From Streptomyces sp. BK340 (lineage in GTDB: Bacteria; Actinomycetota; Actinomycetes; Streptomycetales; Streptomycetaceae): a stretch of DNA of 64,000 nucleotides. Shown here in pieces: positions 16,511-27,255 of this stretch. The notes under the pieces are model-generated. The model saw nothing but the letters and a program-made list of their open reading frames with translations, did not search any database and was not told the DNA's origin. Where the stretch lies: contig NZ_VISR01000003.1 in assembly GCF_007827595.1 (NCBI RefSeq), positions 496,001 to 560,000 on the forward strand. The letters are read 5' to 3'. The stretch's first letter is position 1, and each line of letters opens with the position of its first letter. The position numbers and the translations under genes are program-made.

Positions 16511-16516
16511 TAGCAT
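16511..16516 (+). promoter_or_regulatory. candidate -10 for a leaderless crotonase transcript
   Basis: TAGCAT lies 7 nt before the ATG at 16524, and there is no Shine-Dalgarno. Transcription and translation would start at nearly the same base. Confidence 0.45.
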
Positions 16517-16523
16517 CCACCGC

Positions 16524-17273
16524 ATGGATCCCCAGCTGTCTCACCAGGTCGTCGACGCCGTGGCCACCGTCGTCATCCGTCACCCGGCCAAGCGCAACGC
16601 CATGACGGCCGCGATGTGGCGAGCCCTGCCGCCGCTGCTGGCCCGGCTGGCGGGAGACCCGGACGTGCGGGCGCTGGTGCTCACCGGGGAGGGCTCGACC
16701 TTCTGCGCGGGCGCGGACATCTCCACGCTCCGGGGCTCGGCCGCCGAGGCGCAGGGGCTGGCCGTGGCGGCCGAGGAGGCCCTCGCCGCGTTTCCCAAGC
16801 CGACGCTCGCCGCGGTCCGCGGCCACTGTGTGGGCGGCGGGGCCCAGCTCGCCGCGGCCTGCGATCTGCGGCTGGCCGAGGAGGGCGCGCTGTTCGGCGT
16901 GACGCCGGCGAAACTCGGGATCGTGTACGCGGCCTCGTCCACCCGGCGGCTGGTCTCGCTGGTGGGACCGGCCGCCGCCAAGTACCTGCTGTTCTCGGCC
17001 GAGTTGATCGACGCCGAGCGGGCGCTGCGCACCGGGCTCGTGGACGAGGTGCTGCCCGAGGGCGAACTGGACAAGCGGGTCGCCGAGTTGACCCGGATCC
17101 TGGTGTCGCGCTCCCAGCTCACCCAGGCCGCGGCGAAGGAGTTCGCGAACGGCCGCACCGACCGGGACACCCACTGGGCGGAACAGGCACGCGGCAGCGG
17201 CGACACCGCGGAGGGGGTCGCCGCGTTCCTGGAGCGCAGGCAGCCGCGCTTCACCTGGACTACGACAGGATGA
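16524..17273 (+). CDS. enoyl-CoA hydratase/isomerase family protein
   Basis: A crotonase-fold protein of 249 residues that acts on a CoA thioester. The oxyanion hole segments are AGADISTLRGS and RGHCVGGGAQLAAACDLRLA. The usual catalytic glutamates of hydratases are not obvious, so it may be an isomerase or another member of the superfamily. It stands alone, divergent from the ATP-binding regulator and convergent with the DJ-1 gene, which it overlaps by 14 bp at the 3' end. Substrate unknown. Confidence 0.82.
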   Translation: MDPQLSHQVVDAVATVVIRHPAKRNAMTAAMWRALPPLLARLAGDPDVRALVLTGEGSTFCAGADISTLRGSAAEAQGLAVAAEEALAAFPKPTLAAVRGHCVGGGAQLAAACDLRLAEEGALFGVTPAKLGIVYAASSTRRLVSLVGPAAAKYLLFSAELIDAERALRTGLVDEVLPEGELDKRVAELTRILVSRSQLTQAAAKEFANGRTDRDTHWAEQARGSGDTAEGVAAFLERRQPRFTWTTTG

Positions 17274-17895
17274 AGCGGCTCCGCGCGCGCAGCAGCTCGA
17301 CGATGTGCGCGGGTGCCTTCTCCGGCGAGCCCGCGTCATAGGGCGGCTGCGGGTCGTACTCGGTCCCCAGCTGGACGGCCTGGGCGTGCTCGTCACCCGC
17401 GATCCGGCCGAGCAGGGCGAGCCCCATGTCGATGCCGGAGGACACACCGGCCGCGGTGACGTACTTTCCGTCGAAGACGACGCGTTCGCCCGTGGGCTCG
17501 GCCCCGAACCGGCTCAGCTGATCGAGGGCCAGCCAGTGGGAGGTTGCACGTCGCCCCTTGAGAAGCCCGGCGGCGGCCAGGAGCAAAGAGCCGGAGCATA
17601 CGGAGGTCGTCCAGGTGCTGGTGGCGTCGGCGGCGCGCAGCCAGTCCAGCAGGGGCTCGTGGTCCATCAGGGCGCTCTGACCGGGGCCGCCGGACACCAG
17701 CACGATGTCGGGATCGGGTACCGCTGACAGTGCCTTGTCGGCGCTGATCGCGAGAAATCCGGTCTCCGTGCGTACGAGGCCGGCCTCCTCGGCGACGAAC
17801 ACCGTCTCCGCGTCCGGGACCCGGGAGAGGATCTCGTACGGGCCGACGACGTCGAGGGCGGTGAAGCGGTCGTAGACGACGATGGCGATCTGCAT
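17260..17895 (-). CDS. DJ-1/PfpI family protein, isonitrile hydratase-like
   Basis: This 211-residue class I glutamine amidotransferase-like protein has the nucleophile elbow Cys in TTSVCSGSLLLAAAGLL, and an N-terminal MQIAIVVYDRFTALDVVGPYEIL as in DJ-1/PfpI proteins and InhA isonitrile hydratases. The ATG at 17893-17895 follows AAAGGAAT. It lies 11 bp downstream of the AraC-type gene that carries its own DJ-1 domain. The two are probably co-transcribed and may sense or modify the same ligand. Confidence 0.83.
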   Translation of the reverse strand: MQIAIVVYDRFTALDVVGPYEILSRVPDAETVFVAEEAGLVRTETGFLAISADKALSAVPDPDIVLVSGGPGQSALMDHEPLLDWLRAADATSTWTTSVCSGSLLLAAAGLLKGRRATSHWLALDQLSRFGAEPTGERVVFDGKYVTAAGVSSGIDMGLALLGRIAGDEHAQAVQLGTEYDPQPPYDAGSPEKAPAHIVELLRARSRFILS

Positions 17896-17906
17896 CGGTA
17901 TTCCTT

Positions 17907-18866
17907 TCAGTGGGCGGATGCGGGCCGGAAGCGGCGGCGGTACTCGGCCGGTGCCGTTCCGAAAGCCCTGACGAAGGCGCGGCGCATGGCCTCCGGGGTG
18001 CCGTACCCGCTGGCACGGGAGACCTCCTCGATCCCGTCGCCCGTGTCCTCCAGGAGGCGGCGGGCGTGTTCGAGACGGACCCGGTCGACGAAGCGTCCGG
18101 GGCTCATGCCCGTCTCGGCCTGGAACGCGCGGGCGAAGTGCCGCGGTGAGAGGCTCGCCCGGGCCGCGAGCGCCTCCACGGTGAGGTCGCCGGCCGGGTG
18201 CTCGGTGATCCACTGCTGGACCTCCCGCAGCGGGTCGCGCTGCGCGGTCTGGGCGGCGAGCTGGGCGCTGAACTGGGCCTGGTTTCCGGGCCGCCGCAGG
18301 AACACGACCAGGTGGCGGGCGATGACCAGCGCCGCCTGACGGCCCAGGTCCTCCTCCACCAGGGCGAGGGCGAGGTCGATGCCCGAGGTGACGCCGGCCG
18401 ACGTGGAGATGTGTCCGTCCCGGACGTAGATGGGGTTGGGATCGACCTCGACGGCCGGGTGGTCACGGGCGAGCTTCTCGCAGTACGCCCAGTGGGTCGT
18501 GACACGGCGGCCGTCGAGCAGGCCCGCCTCGGCCAGCAGGATCGCACCGGTGCAGACCGAGACGAGGCGTCGCGCGCGCGGGCCGTGCGTGCGCAGCCAC
18601 TCGGTCAGCAGCGGGTCGGAACTGCGGGTGCCCTGACCGCCGGGGACCAGCAGGGTGTGCGGGTCGGGCACCTCCCCGAGCGCCGCGTCCGGTACGAGGG
18701 TCAGACCGCTGGAGGTGCGCACAGGGCCGCCCTCCAGGGAGGCGGTGCGGATGCGGTACGACCCCGGCGTGTGCGTCTCGGCGCCGTTGAACACCTCGAG
18801 GGGGCCGGTGACGTCGAGGCTCTGCACGCCGTCGAAGAGGACGAAGAGGAGGGTGCGCTGCGGCAT
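17907..18866 (-). CDS. GlxA-type regulator (DJ-1 domain plus AraC HTH)
   Basis: A 319-residue transcription factor. Residues 1 to about 190 form a DJ-1/PfpI domain with the elbow Cys in [16 protein letters not shown], and the C-terminal third is a double AraC helix-turn-helix ([43 protein letters not shown]). GlxA-like regulators in Streptomyces influence development and catabolism. The ATG at 18864-18866 starts [13 protein letters not shown]. It is followed by the stand-alone DJ-1 gene and divergent from tex across 186 bp. Confidence 0.88.
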   Translation of the reverse strand: MPQRTLLFVLFDGVQSLDVTGPLEVFNGAETHTPGSYRIRTASLEGGPVRTSSGLTLVPDAALGEVPDPHTLLVPGGQGTRSSDPLLTEWLRTHGPRARRLVSVCTGAILLAEAGLLDGRRVTTHWAYCEKLARDHPAVEVDPNPIYVRDGHISTSAGVTSGIDLALALVEEDLGRQAALVIARHLVVFLRRPGNQAQFSAQLAAQTAQRDPLREVQQWITEHPAGDLTVEALAARASLSPRHFARAFQAETGMSPGRFVDRVRLEHARRLLEDTGDGIEEVSRASGYGTPEAMRRAFVRAFGTAPAEYRRRFRPASAH

Positions 18867-19052
18867 GTCTCGATTCTTCGAGGGTGGGTGCGTGGCCGCA
18901 ATGACGGATACCCCACCTTTCCTGCCATACGGCACGGGGCAGGCTCGGCTGCTGGGCCCCGCGCCCCGCCGCGTGGCGCCCTGATCCCCGGTTGTCGGTG
19001 TCACCTGCCACAATTGCCGCGCAAGCTGACGTGGAGAAGGCGGTACGGGATC

Positions 19053-21443
<2,391 letters not shown>

Positions 21444-21463
21444 GCCGGGGCTCCGCCCCCGGC
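21444..21463 (+). terminator. hairpin after tex
   Basis: GCCGGGG (21444-21450), loop CTCCGC, CCCCGGC (21457-21463), directly overlapping the end of the tex stop region. It is a likely transcript end for tex. Confidence 0.5.
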
Positions 21464-21525
21464 CCGTCTCCCGGCCGCCCATCCGTAGCCGTGGGCTGAG
21501 AAGCACCCTCACGGGGCTTGGCCCC

Positions 21526-21567
21526 GGACCCCGGCGGGGACGCGTTCGTGCGTCCCCGCCGGGGTCC
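21526..21567. terminator. perfect 18-bp inverted repeat
   Basis: GGACCCCGGCGGGGACGC at 21526-21543 pairs perfectly with 21550-21567 across a 6-nt loop. It could be a second terminator for tex. It also lies just where the start of the ArsR gene has been lost, so it may mark a rearrangement junction. Confidence 0.55.
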
Positions 21568-21603
21568 GCCTCGGGACCACTCCTCGGCGCTGCGCAAACA
21601 AAC

Positions 21604-21873
21604 GCGTGGGATGCGGAACTGTCCGCGGGCGAGATCGCGGAGCGGTTCGACGTCACGTTCGGGGCGGTATCCCAGCACCTCAAGGTGCTCAGGGAGTCCG
21701 GCCTGGTCACGCTGCGCCAGGACGGCAAGAAGCGCTTCTACCGGGCCGACCGCGAGGCCCTCGGTCCGCTGGCCGCGTATCTGCAGTCCATGTGGGCCAC
21801 CAGGCTGGACACGCTCGCCGAACTGGCGGAGGCGGCGGAACGGGCGCAACGCCCCGGAGGGACGGACTCGTGA
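21604..21873 (+). pseudogene. ArsR-family regulator, 5'-truncated
   Basis: The frame encodes WDAELSAGEIAERFDVTFGA, then VSQHLKVLRESGLVTLRQDGKKRFYRAD, a typical winged-helix ArsR/SmtB recognition region. The expected first helix and about 15-20 N-terminal residues, normally just before WDAEL, are absent. The upstream DNA in this frame is hairpin sequence without a credible start codon or ribosome site. The first in-frame start is an internal codon at 21685, too late for a working HTH. The stop overlaps the GTG of the SRPBCC gene. It looks like a regulator gene that lost its 5' end. Confidence 0.6.
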
Positions 21874-22309
21874 GGAACAACGCGGTCACCGTGGAACGGC
21901 GCATCGCGGCGCGCCCCGAGACGGTGTTCTCCTTCTTCACCGACCGGGACAAGTGGCTGTCCTGGATGGGCAAGGACGGCGAGTTCAGCTTCGAGCCCGG
22001 CGGCGCCTACCGAACGCTGGTCAATGGCGAGAACGTCGCCGAGGGCCGCTCTTCGTCGAGATCGACCCGCCCAGGCGGCTCGTCTTCACCTGGGGCTGGG
22101 CCACCGGCGAGATGCCCGTGCCACCCGGCTCCTCGACCGTCGAGATCACCCTGGAGCCGGTGCCCGAGGGCACCCTGCCGCGGCTGGTCCACCGGGATCT
22201 GCCCTCCCCCGAGGCGTGTGCCGCACACGAGGAGGGCTGGACGCACTACACCGGCCGGCTCGCCGTCGTGGCGGCGGGCGGCGATCCCGGTCCCGACCCC
22301 TTGCTGTGA
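21870..22309 (+). pseudogene. SRPBCC/AHSA1-family protein, frameshifted
   Basis: Starting at GTG 21870 the product reads NAVTVERRIAARPETVFSFF and TDRDKWLSWMGKDGEFSFEP, the standard N-terminus of an activator of Hsp90 ATPase homologue-like lipid-binding fold. At about 22055 the frame breaks: the continuation VEIDPPRRLVFTWGWATGEM lies in another frame and runs to the stop at 22309. One base gained or two lost would restore a normal protein of about 146 residues. ArsR-SRPBCC pairs usually form two-gene operons, so both partners are damaged here. A sequencing error is an alternative. Confidence 0.65.
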
Positions 22310-22331
22310 CCCGGCGGGATGTGAGCCGGCG

Positions 22332-24845
22332 TCACACGTACCCGCGCCGCTGGACGAAGCCGAGGGCCAGCGCGCCCAGCGGGACGTTGAGCCAGAACGT
22401 GAGCAGCCGGTAGACCAGGACCGCCGAGGTGGCGGGTCCGGCCGGCACACCGAGCGCGGTCAGACCGGCGATGAGGCCCGCTTCGAGCGCGCCCAGGCCG
22501 CCGGGGACGGGAGCCGCGTTGGCCAGCAGCCGGGCCGCCATGTATGCGGCGCCGGCCTGGATGAAGGGGAGGTCGCCGCCGAGCGCGTGAACGCTCAGGG
22601 CCAGACCCACGACCTGGACGAGCGGCAGACCGAGCGCGCCCACGGTGCCGAGTGCGATCTTCAGTGGGTCGGTGGCGATGCCCTTGACGGTCGATCCGGC
22701 AGAACTCAGGAACGGCCACACCTTCTCGTGCAGAAAGCGCCGGCCGGGCGGGGTGAGACCGATCAGCCCTCCGGCGGCAAGGGTGAGCGCGATGGCGGGC
22801 AGCGCGTAGCGGCCGACGGGCACGTCCAGGCGCACTCCGCCGTGGTGCCCTCCGGCCCAGGCGAAGAACACCGCGGCGACCACGGCGTTGGCGAGGGCTC
22901 CGGCCAGACTCTGCAGCCCGACAGAGGCCGTCGCCGCACCGGTCTCGATGCCCGTCTTCTGCAGATAGCGCAGGTTCAGCGCCATGCCGCCGACGTTGTT
23001 CGGGGTGATCCGGTTCAGGAACGCACTGGCGAACTGCACCTGGTAGGTGGGTCCGAACGGCAGCCGGTCGGGGATCGTGCCCAGCTGCAGAAAGGTCGAG
23101 AACACCTGCGACACGAAGGTGACGGGCACGACGGCGAGCAGCCACCACCAGTTCGCGTCGCCCAGCGCGCGAAGGGCGGCCGGGGCGTTGGCGAACTGCG
23201 GGAGCACCAGGTGCAGCACCAGGAACGCGCCGAGCAGGCCCAGGACGCTCTTCCAGGTGAACCGCGCCATGCGGGCAGGCGCGACGGACGGCACCCCGCA
23301 CGCCGTACGGACCTCGGTGGCCAGGTCGTGCATCAGGCTGGGCCGGCCGCCGGGTTGCACCGCCCGGCGCCGGACGCCCTCCGAGGCGGCCCGGGCGCGC
23401 TCCTGGTCGTAGCGCGCGACCTCGCGCCGCGCCGGGCCGATCAGCGCGAGCGGCTGCAGGTACGGCAGCGCGCTCGCCAGCACGTCGGGGCCGAGCCCCG
23501 CCAGCGCACAGGCGGTGGCGCGGCGCGGGCCGACGCGTACGGCGGTTGTGGCCAGCAGTTCGGCGATGTCGCTGCCGAGCACCTCTGGCGGAGCGTTGAG
23601 CCGGGCCCTGGCGAAGGCGGTGAGCCGGGGCGTTCCGTCCGGTTCGACGAGGACGTGCCGGGTGCGCAGCGCGCGGTGCGCGAGGCGGTGCTCGTGCAGG
23701 TGGGCCACGGACTGCCACACCGCGCCGAGCAGCTGGTCGGTCAGTTCCTCTGCCGCCGATGCGGACAGCGGGCGGGCGTCCTGCCCCACGGTCACCAGGA
23801 TCGCGCCCCCTCCGTCCACCGGGTAGGCGATCACGGGTTCGTCGACCCGGGCTCCGGTGCGGGCGGCGAAGACCAGCATGAGCAGTTCGTGCTCCACGGC
23901 GGTCAGCGGCGTCTGCGTGCCGGGGTCGTCCGGGTGACGCAGCAGCGTGCGCCGGGCGAGCCGGTAGAACAGGTCGCGGCCCTGGTCCTCGGCGGCGACG
24001 GCCCGTACGGTCAGCCGCGCGCCGGCGGTGGTCTCGGCGCGGTACCGGATCCCCTCACCGGGAAGCTGCTCGTCCGCGGGCAGCTCGCGCAGGGTGGCGA
24101 GCGGGATCCCGCAGTCGGCCAGCGCGTCGGCGACCGCCCGGGCCGACGGCCGGTCCGGCGGTCCGCCCGCCATGAGCAGGACCGCGGAGCCGGCCGCGCC
24201 GCCCGCGGCCAGGGCGGCGAGAGCCTCCAGCGGCACAAGGGCGGCCGCCACGGCGCCCACCACCGCGCACACGGCGGTCAGGGACCACAGCGCCCGACGC
24301 CAGGGCCGTGCGAGCCAGGGTCCCGCGGCGACCACGGCCGCGGCCCACCCGGCCAGGTACACCGAGGGCGGCCAGCCCGCCGGGACCACTCCGCTCCGGC
24401 CCGCCAGCACCTCGGGCCACAGATCCGGCCGGCCACGGGCCAGCGCCAGGCGGGTCAGCGCCCAGGCGGTCGCCGCGCCCAGCGCCGCCGCGGGCAGGAC
24501 CCTGCGCAGCGCGTCGACCCGCCTGCGTACGACGAGCACGGCCAGGCCCGCGACCGGCGCCACCAGGGCGACGACCTGCACCGTGCCGACCAGGCCGTCG
24601 CGCAGGCCGGGCGACAGCGCGGCCGCGGCGGACATCAGCCCCTGCTGCGCCTTGCGGGCGAACTCCCGGGTGACGACCGCCACCAGCACCGACAGCCCCA
24701 GTACGGCCAGGGACACCAGCAGCCGCGACAGATCGGCCGCCCGGCGCACATCGCGCGGCGGGGGCGCGTCGATCACCGTCGCCGCCCGGTCGTCCGCTTT
24801 CCGTACGACGTCGGGGGACAGGATCATGTCGCGGTGCCCGGTCAC
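22332..24845 (-). CDS. pseudokinase fused to LPG-synthase-like flippase domain
   Basis: This 837-residue membrane protein has three parts. Residues about 40-230 hold six or so hydrophobic helices. The middle resembles a protein kinase lobe, with HLHEHRLAHRALRTRHVLVEPDG where active kinases have HRDLKxxN, and no DFG aspartate in LTAFARARL, so it is probably a pseudokinase. The last 300 residues match the UPF0104/lysylphosphatidylglycerol synthase transmembrane family (NRITPNNVGGMALNLRYL, PVPGGLGALEAGLI). A role in moving a lipid or lipid-linked substrate is an inference. The GTG at 24845 may not be the true start; an ATG at 24827 is in frame. Confidence 0.78.
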   Translation of the reverse strand: MTGHRDMILSPDVVRKADDRAATVIDAPPPRDVRRAADLSRLLVSLAVLGLSVLVAVVTREFARKAQQGLMSAAAALSPGLRDGLVGTVQVVALVAPVAGLAVLVVRRRVDALRRVLPAAALGAATAWALTRLALARGRPDLWPEVLAGRSGVVPAGWPPSVYLAGWAAAVVAAGPWLARPWRRALWSLTAVCAVVGAVAAALVPLEALAALAAGGAAGSAVLLMAGGPPDRPSARAVADALADCGIPLATLRELPADEQLPGEGIRYRAETTAGARLTVRAVAAEDQGRDLFYRLARRTLLRHPDDPGTQTPLTAVEHELLMLVFAARTGARVDEPVIAYPVDGGGAILVTVGQDARPLSASAAEELTDQLLGAVWQSVAHLHEHRLAHRALRTRHVLVEPDGTPRLTAFARARLNAPPEVLGSDIAELLATTAVRVGPRRATACALAGLGPDVLASALPYLQPLALIGPARREVARYDQERARAASEGVRRRAVQPGGRPSLMHDLATEVRTACGVPSVAPARMARFTWKSVLGLLGAFLVLHLVLPQFANAPAALRALGDANWWWLLAVVPVTFVSQVFSTFLQLGTIPDRLPFGPTYQVQFASAFLNRITPNNVGGMALNLRYLQKTGIETGAATASVGLQSLAGALANAVVAAVFFAWAGGHHGGVRLDVPVGRYALPAIALTLAAGGLIGLTPPGRRFLHEKVWPFLSSAGSTVKGIATDPLKIALGTVGALGLPLVQVVGLALSVHALGGDLPFIQAGAAYMAARLLANAAPVPGGLGALEAGLIAGLTALGVPAGPATSAVLVYRLLTFWLNVPLGALALGFVQRRGYV

Positions 24846-24975
24846 CTCCGGCTCCCGGCAGGGACGCGAGAACGGCCCATGCGTTCACTCCCCGGGACGG
24901 CGTCCGGCCGGCCCGGACACCCGTTTCATCGTCCCACCGCGGGGGGCCGTGAGGGGCTGCGGTGACAGTCCTGCC

Positions 24976-25464
24976 TCACTCCGGGGCCTGGGCGGATCCG
25001 CTCATCCGGGCCCGGTTCTCCGCGAGGAGTTCCTGCACCCGGCGCTCGACCTCCTCGGGGTCGACGCCGAGGGCGCGGCCCATGTGGATCGACCACACCT
25101 CCGAGCGCACATTGGTCTCGAAGTCCAGGTCGGCGCGGACGTTCTCGCGGGCGGCCTGGCGGTTCTGGCTCACCATCACGAAGGTGGACAGGAAGATCGC
25201 CTCCAGGCTGACGATCATGGTGAGCAGCCCGAAGGGGAAGGGATCCCAGACCGCCTTCCGGCCGAACGCGCCCTCGTTGAACACGATCCAGACCGTGAAC
25301 CAGAGGGCGTGCAGATAGACGAACAGCATGGTCCCCGCGAAGGCGGTGATCACGTCCGCGATCTTGTCCTCGGTGCCCCGTATCCGCGCGAGCACGTCCT
25401 GCTCGCGCCGCAGTCGCAGGGCCGGACCGCCCGGTCGACCCGAACCGCTCACCGCACCACTCAT
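24976..25464 (-). CDS. DUF1003 membrane protein
   Basis: A 162-residue protein with two membrane segments (TAFAGTMLFVYLHALWFTVWIV and FGLLTMIVSLEAIFLSTFVMV) followed by QNRQAARENVRADLDFETN, the hallmark of DUF1003. Function unknown; members are small inner-membrane proteins often linked to ion transport or stress. The ATG at 25464 has GGGGAG five bases upstream. It stands alone between the flippase fusion and the ABC-F gene. Confidence 0.87.
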   Translation of the reverse strand: MSGAVSGSGRPGGPALRLRREQDVLARIRGTEDKIADVITAFAGTMLFVYLHALWFTVWIVFNEGAFGRKAVWDPFPFGLLTMIVSLEAIFLSTFVMVSQNRQAARENVRADLDFETNVRSEVWSIHMGRALGVDPEEVERRVQELLAENRARMSGSAQAPE

Positions 25465-25548
25465 GCCCACTCCCCGGCCGACCGTCCGCGCGACAGCCGT
25501 GAGCCTAGCGGCGGGCGGGCCCGATCCCCGGTGCGGCACGATGCCCGG

Positions 25549-27189
25549 TCAGCGTTCCGTGACCTTGCCCGCCGCCACCTCCAGTCGGCGGGTCACCCGG
25601 ACGGCGTCCAGCATCCGCCGGTCGTGGGTGACCAGGAGCAGCGTCCCCTCGTAGAGGTCCAGGGCCGACTCCAGCTGCTCGATGGCGGGCAGGTCGAGGT
25701 GGTTGGTCGGCTCGTCGAGGACGAGCAGGTTGACGCCCCGGCCCTGGAGCAGCGCCAGGGCGGCGCGGGTCCGCTCGCCCGGGGAGAGAGTGGCCGCCGG
25801 GCGCAGCACGTGGTCCGACTTCAGGCCGAACTTGGCGAGCAGGGTGCGGACCTCGACCGGCTCGGTGTCCGGGACGGCCGCGCAGAAGGCCTCCAGCAGC
25901 GCCTCCGGGCCGTGGAACAGCTTGCGGGCCTGATCGACCTCGCCGACCAGGATGCCGGAGCCGAGTGCGGCGTGTCCGGAGTCGAGCGGGACCCGCCCCA
26001 GCAGTGCGCCGAGCAGCGTCGACTTGCCGGCGCCGTTGGCTCCGGTGACCGCGACCCGGTCGGCCCAGTCGATCTGCAGCGACACCGGGCCGAAGGTGAA
26101 GTCGCCGCGCCGGACCTCGGCGTCCCGCAGGGTCGCCACCACCGCACCGGAACGCGGGGCGGCCGCGATCTCCATGCGCAGCTCCCATTCCTTGCGCGGC
26201 TCCTCGACGACGTCCAGGCGTTCGATCATGCGCTGGGTCTGCCGGGCCTTGGCGGCCTGCTTCTCGCTGGCCTCGCTGCGGAACTTGCGGCCGATCTTGT
26301 CGTTGTCGTTGGACGCCTTGCGCCGGGCGTTCTTGACACCCTTGTCCATCCAGGAGCGCTGCATCTGCGCACGGTCCTGGAGGGCGGCGCGCTTGTCGGC
26401 GTACTCCTCGTAGCCCTCGCGGGCGTGCCGGCGGGCCACGTCCCGTTCCTCCAGGTAGGCCTCGTAGCCGCCGCCGTACAGGTTGATCTGTCCCTGGGCG
26501 AGGTCGAGTTCGAGGACCTTGGTGACCGTGCGGGTGAGGAACTCGCGGTCGTGGCTGACGACCACGGTGCCCGCGCGCAGGCCGGTCACGAAGCGTTCGA
26601 GGCGCTCCAGACCGTCCAGGTCGAGGTCGTTGGTCGGCTCGTCGAGCAGGAAGACGTCGTAGCGGGAGAGCAGGAGGGAGGCGAGACCCGCGCGGGCCGC
26701 CTGGCCGCCGGAGAGCGAGGTCATCGGCTGGTCCAGGTCCACGGCCAGGCCGAGGGAGTCGGCGACCTCCTCGGCGCGCTCCTCCAGGTCGGCGCCGCCG
26801 AGGTCCAGCCACCGCTCCAGGCTGGTCGCGTACGCGTCGTCGGCGCCGGGCGTGCCGTCGACCAGCGCCTGCGTGGCCTCGTCCATCACGCGCTGTGCCT
26901 CGGCGACTCCGGTACGGCGGGCCAGGAACTCCCGGACGGTCTCCCCCGGCCTGCGTTCCGGCTCCTGCGGCAGATGGCCGACGGTCGCGGCCGGCGGGGA
27001 CAGGCGCAGCTCGCCCTGCTCGGGCGCGGTCAGCCCGGCGAGCAGCCGCAGCAGGGTGGACTTGCCCGCGCCGTTGGCACCGACCAGCCCGATCACGTCG
27101 CCGGGCGCGACGACGAGGTCGAGCCCGGAGAAGAGGGAGCGGTCGCCGTGCCCGGCGGCGAGGTTCTTGGCGACGAGAGTGGCAGTCAT
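25549..27189 (-). CDS. ABC-F ATPase (Uup/EttA-like)
   Basis: A soluble duplicated ATPase of 546 residues with no membrane domain. The two Walker A motifs are GANGAGKSTLLRLL and GANGAGKSTLLGAL; signatures are SLSGGQAARAGLA and TLSPGERTRAALAL; both Walker B motifs end in LDEPTN. The linker between the ATPase domains (RRHAREGYEEYADKRAALQDR, then KNARRKASNDNDKIGRKFRS) is charged and should contact the ribosomal E/P site. ABC-F proteins relieve stalls or protect from ribosome-targeting antibiotics; which applies cannot be read from sequence. It differs clearly from the ABC-F at 47936. Confidence 0.88.
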   Translation of the reverse strand: MTATLVAKNLAAGHGDRSLFSGLDLVVAPGDVIGLVGANGAGKSTLLRLLAGLTAPEQGELRLSPPAATVGHLPQEPERRPGETVREFLARRTGVAEAQRVMDEATQALVDGTPGADDAYATSLERWLDLGGADLEERAEEVADSLGLAVDLDQPMTSLSGGQAARAGLASLLLSRYDVFLLDEPTNDLDLDGLERLERFVTGLRAGTVVVSHDREFLTRTVTKVLELDLAQGQINLYGGGYEAYLEERDVARRHAREGYEEYADKRAALQDRAQMQRSWMDKGVKNARRKASNDNDKIGRKFRSEASEKQAAKARQTQRMIERLDVVEEPRKEWELRMEIAAAPRSGAVVATLRDAEVRRGDFTFGPVSLQIDWADRVAVTGANGAGKSTLLGALLGRVPLDSGHAALGSGILVGEVDQARKLFHGPEALLEAFCAAVPDTEPVEVRTLLAKFGLKSDHVLRPAATLSPGERTRAALALLQGRGVNLLVLDEPTNHLDLPAIEQLESALDLYEGTLLLVTHDRRMLDAVRVTRRLEVAAGKVTER

Positions 27190-27255
27190 CAGGAAGCCGA
27201 TCCTAGTGTCCCGGGACACCGGCCGGCGGCGGGGTTTCCCGGGGCTGCCCGGCCT

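Noticed and set aside
25549..27189. Resistance function for the first ABC-F protein
   Set aside because: Nothing in its linker or leader points to drug resistance; a housekeeping role is equally likely, so I left function open.
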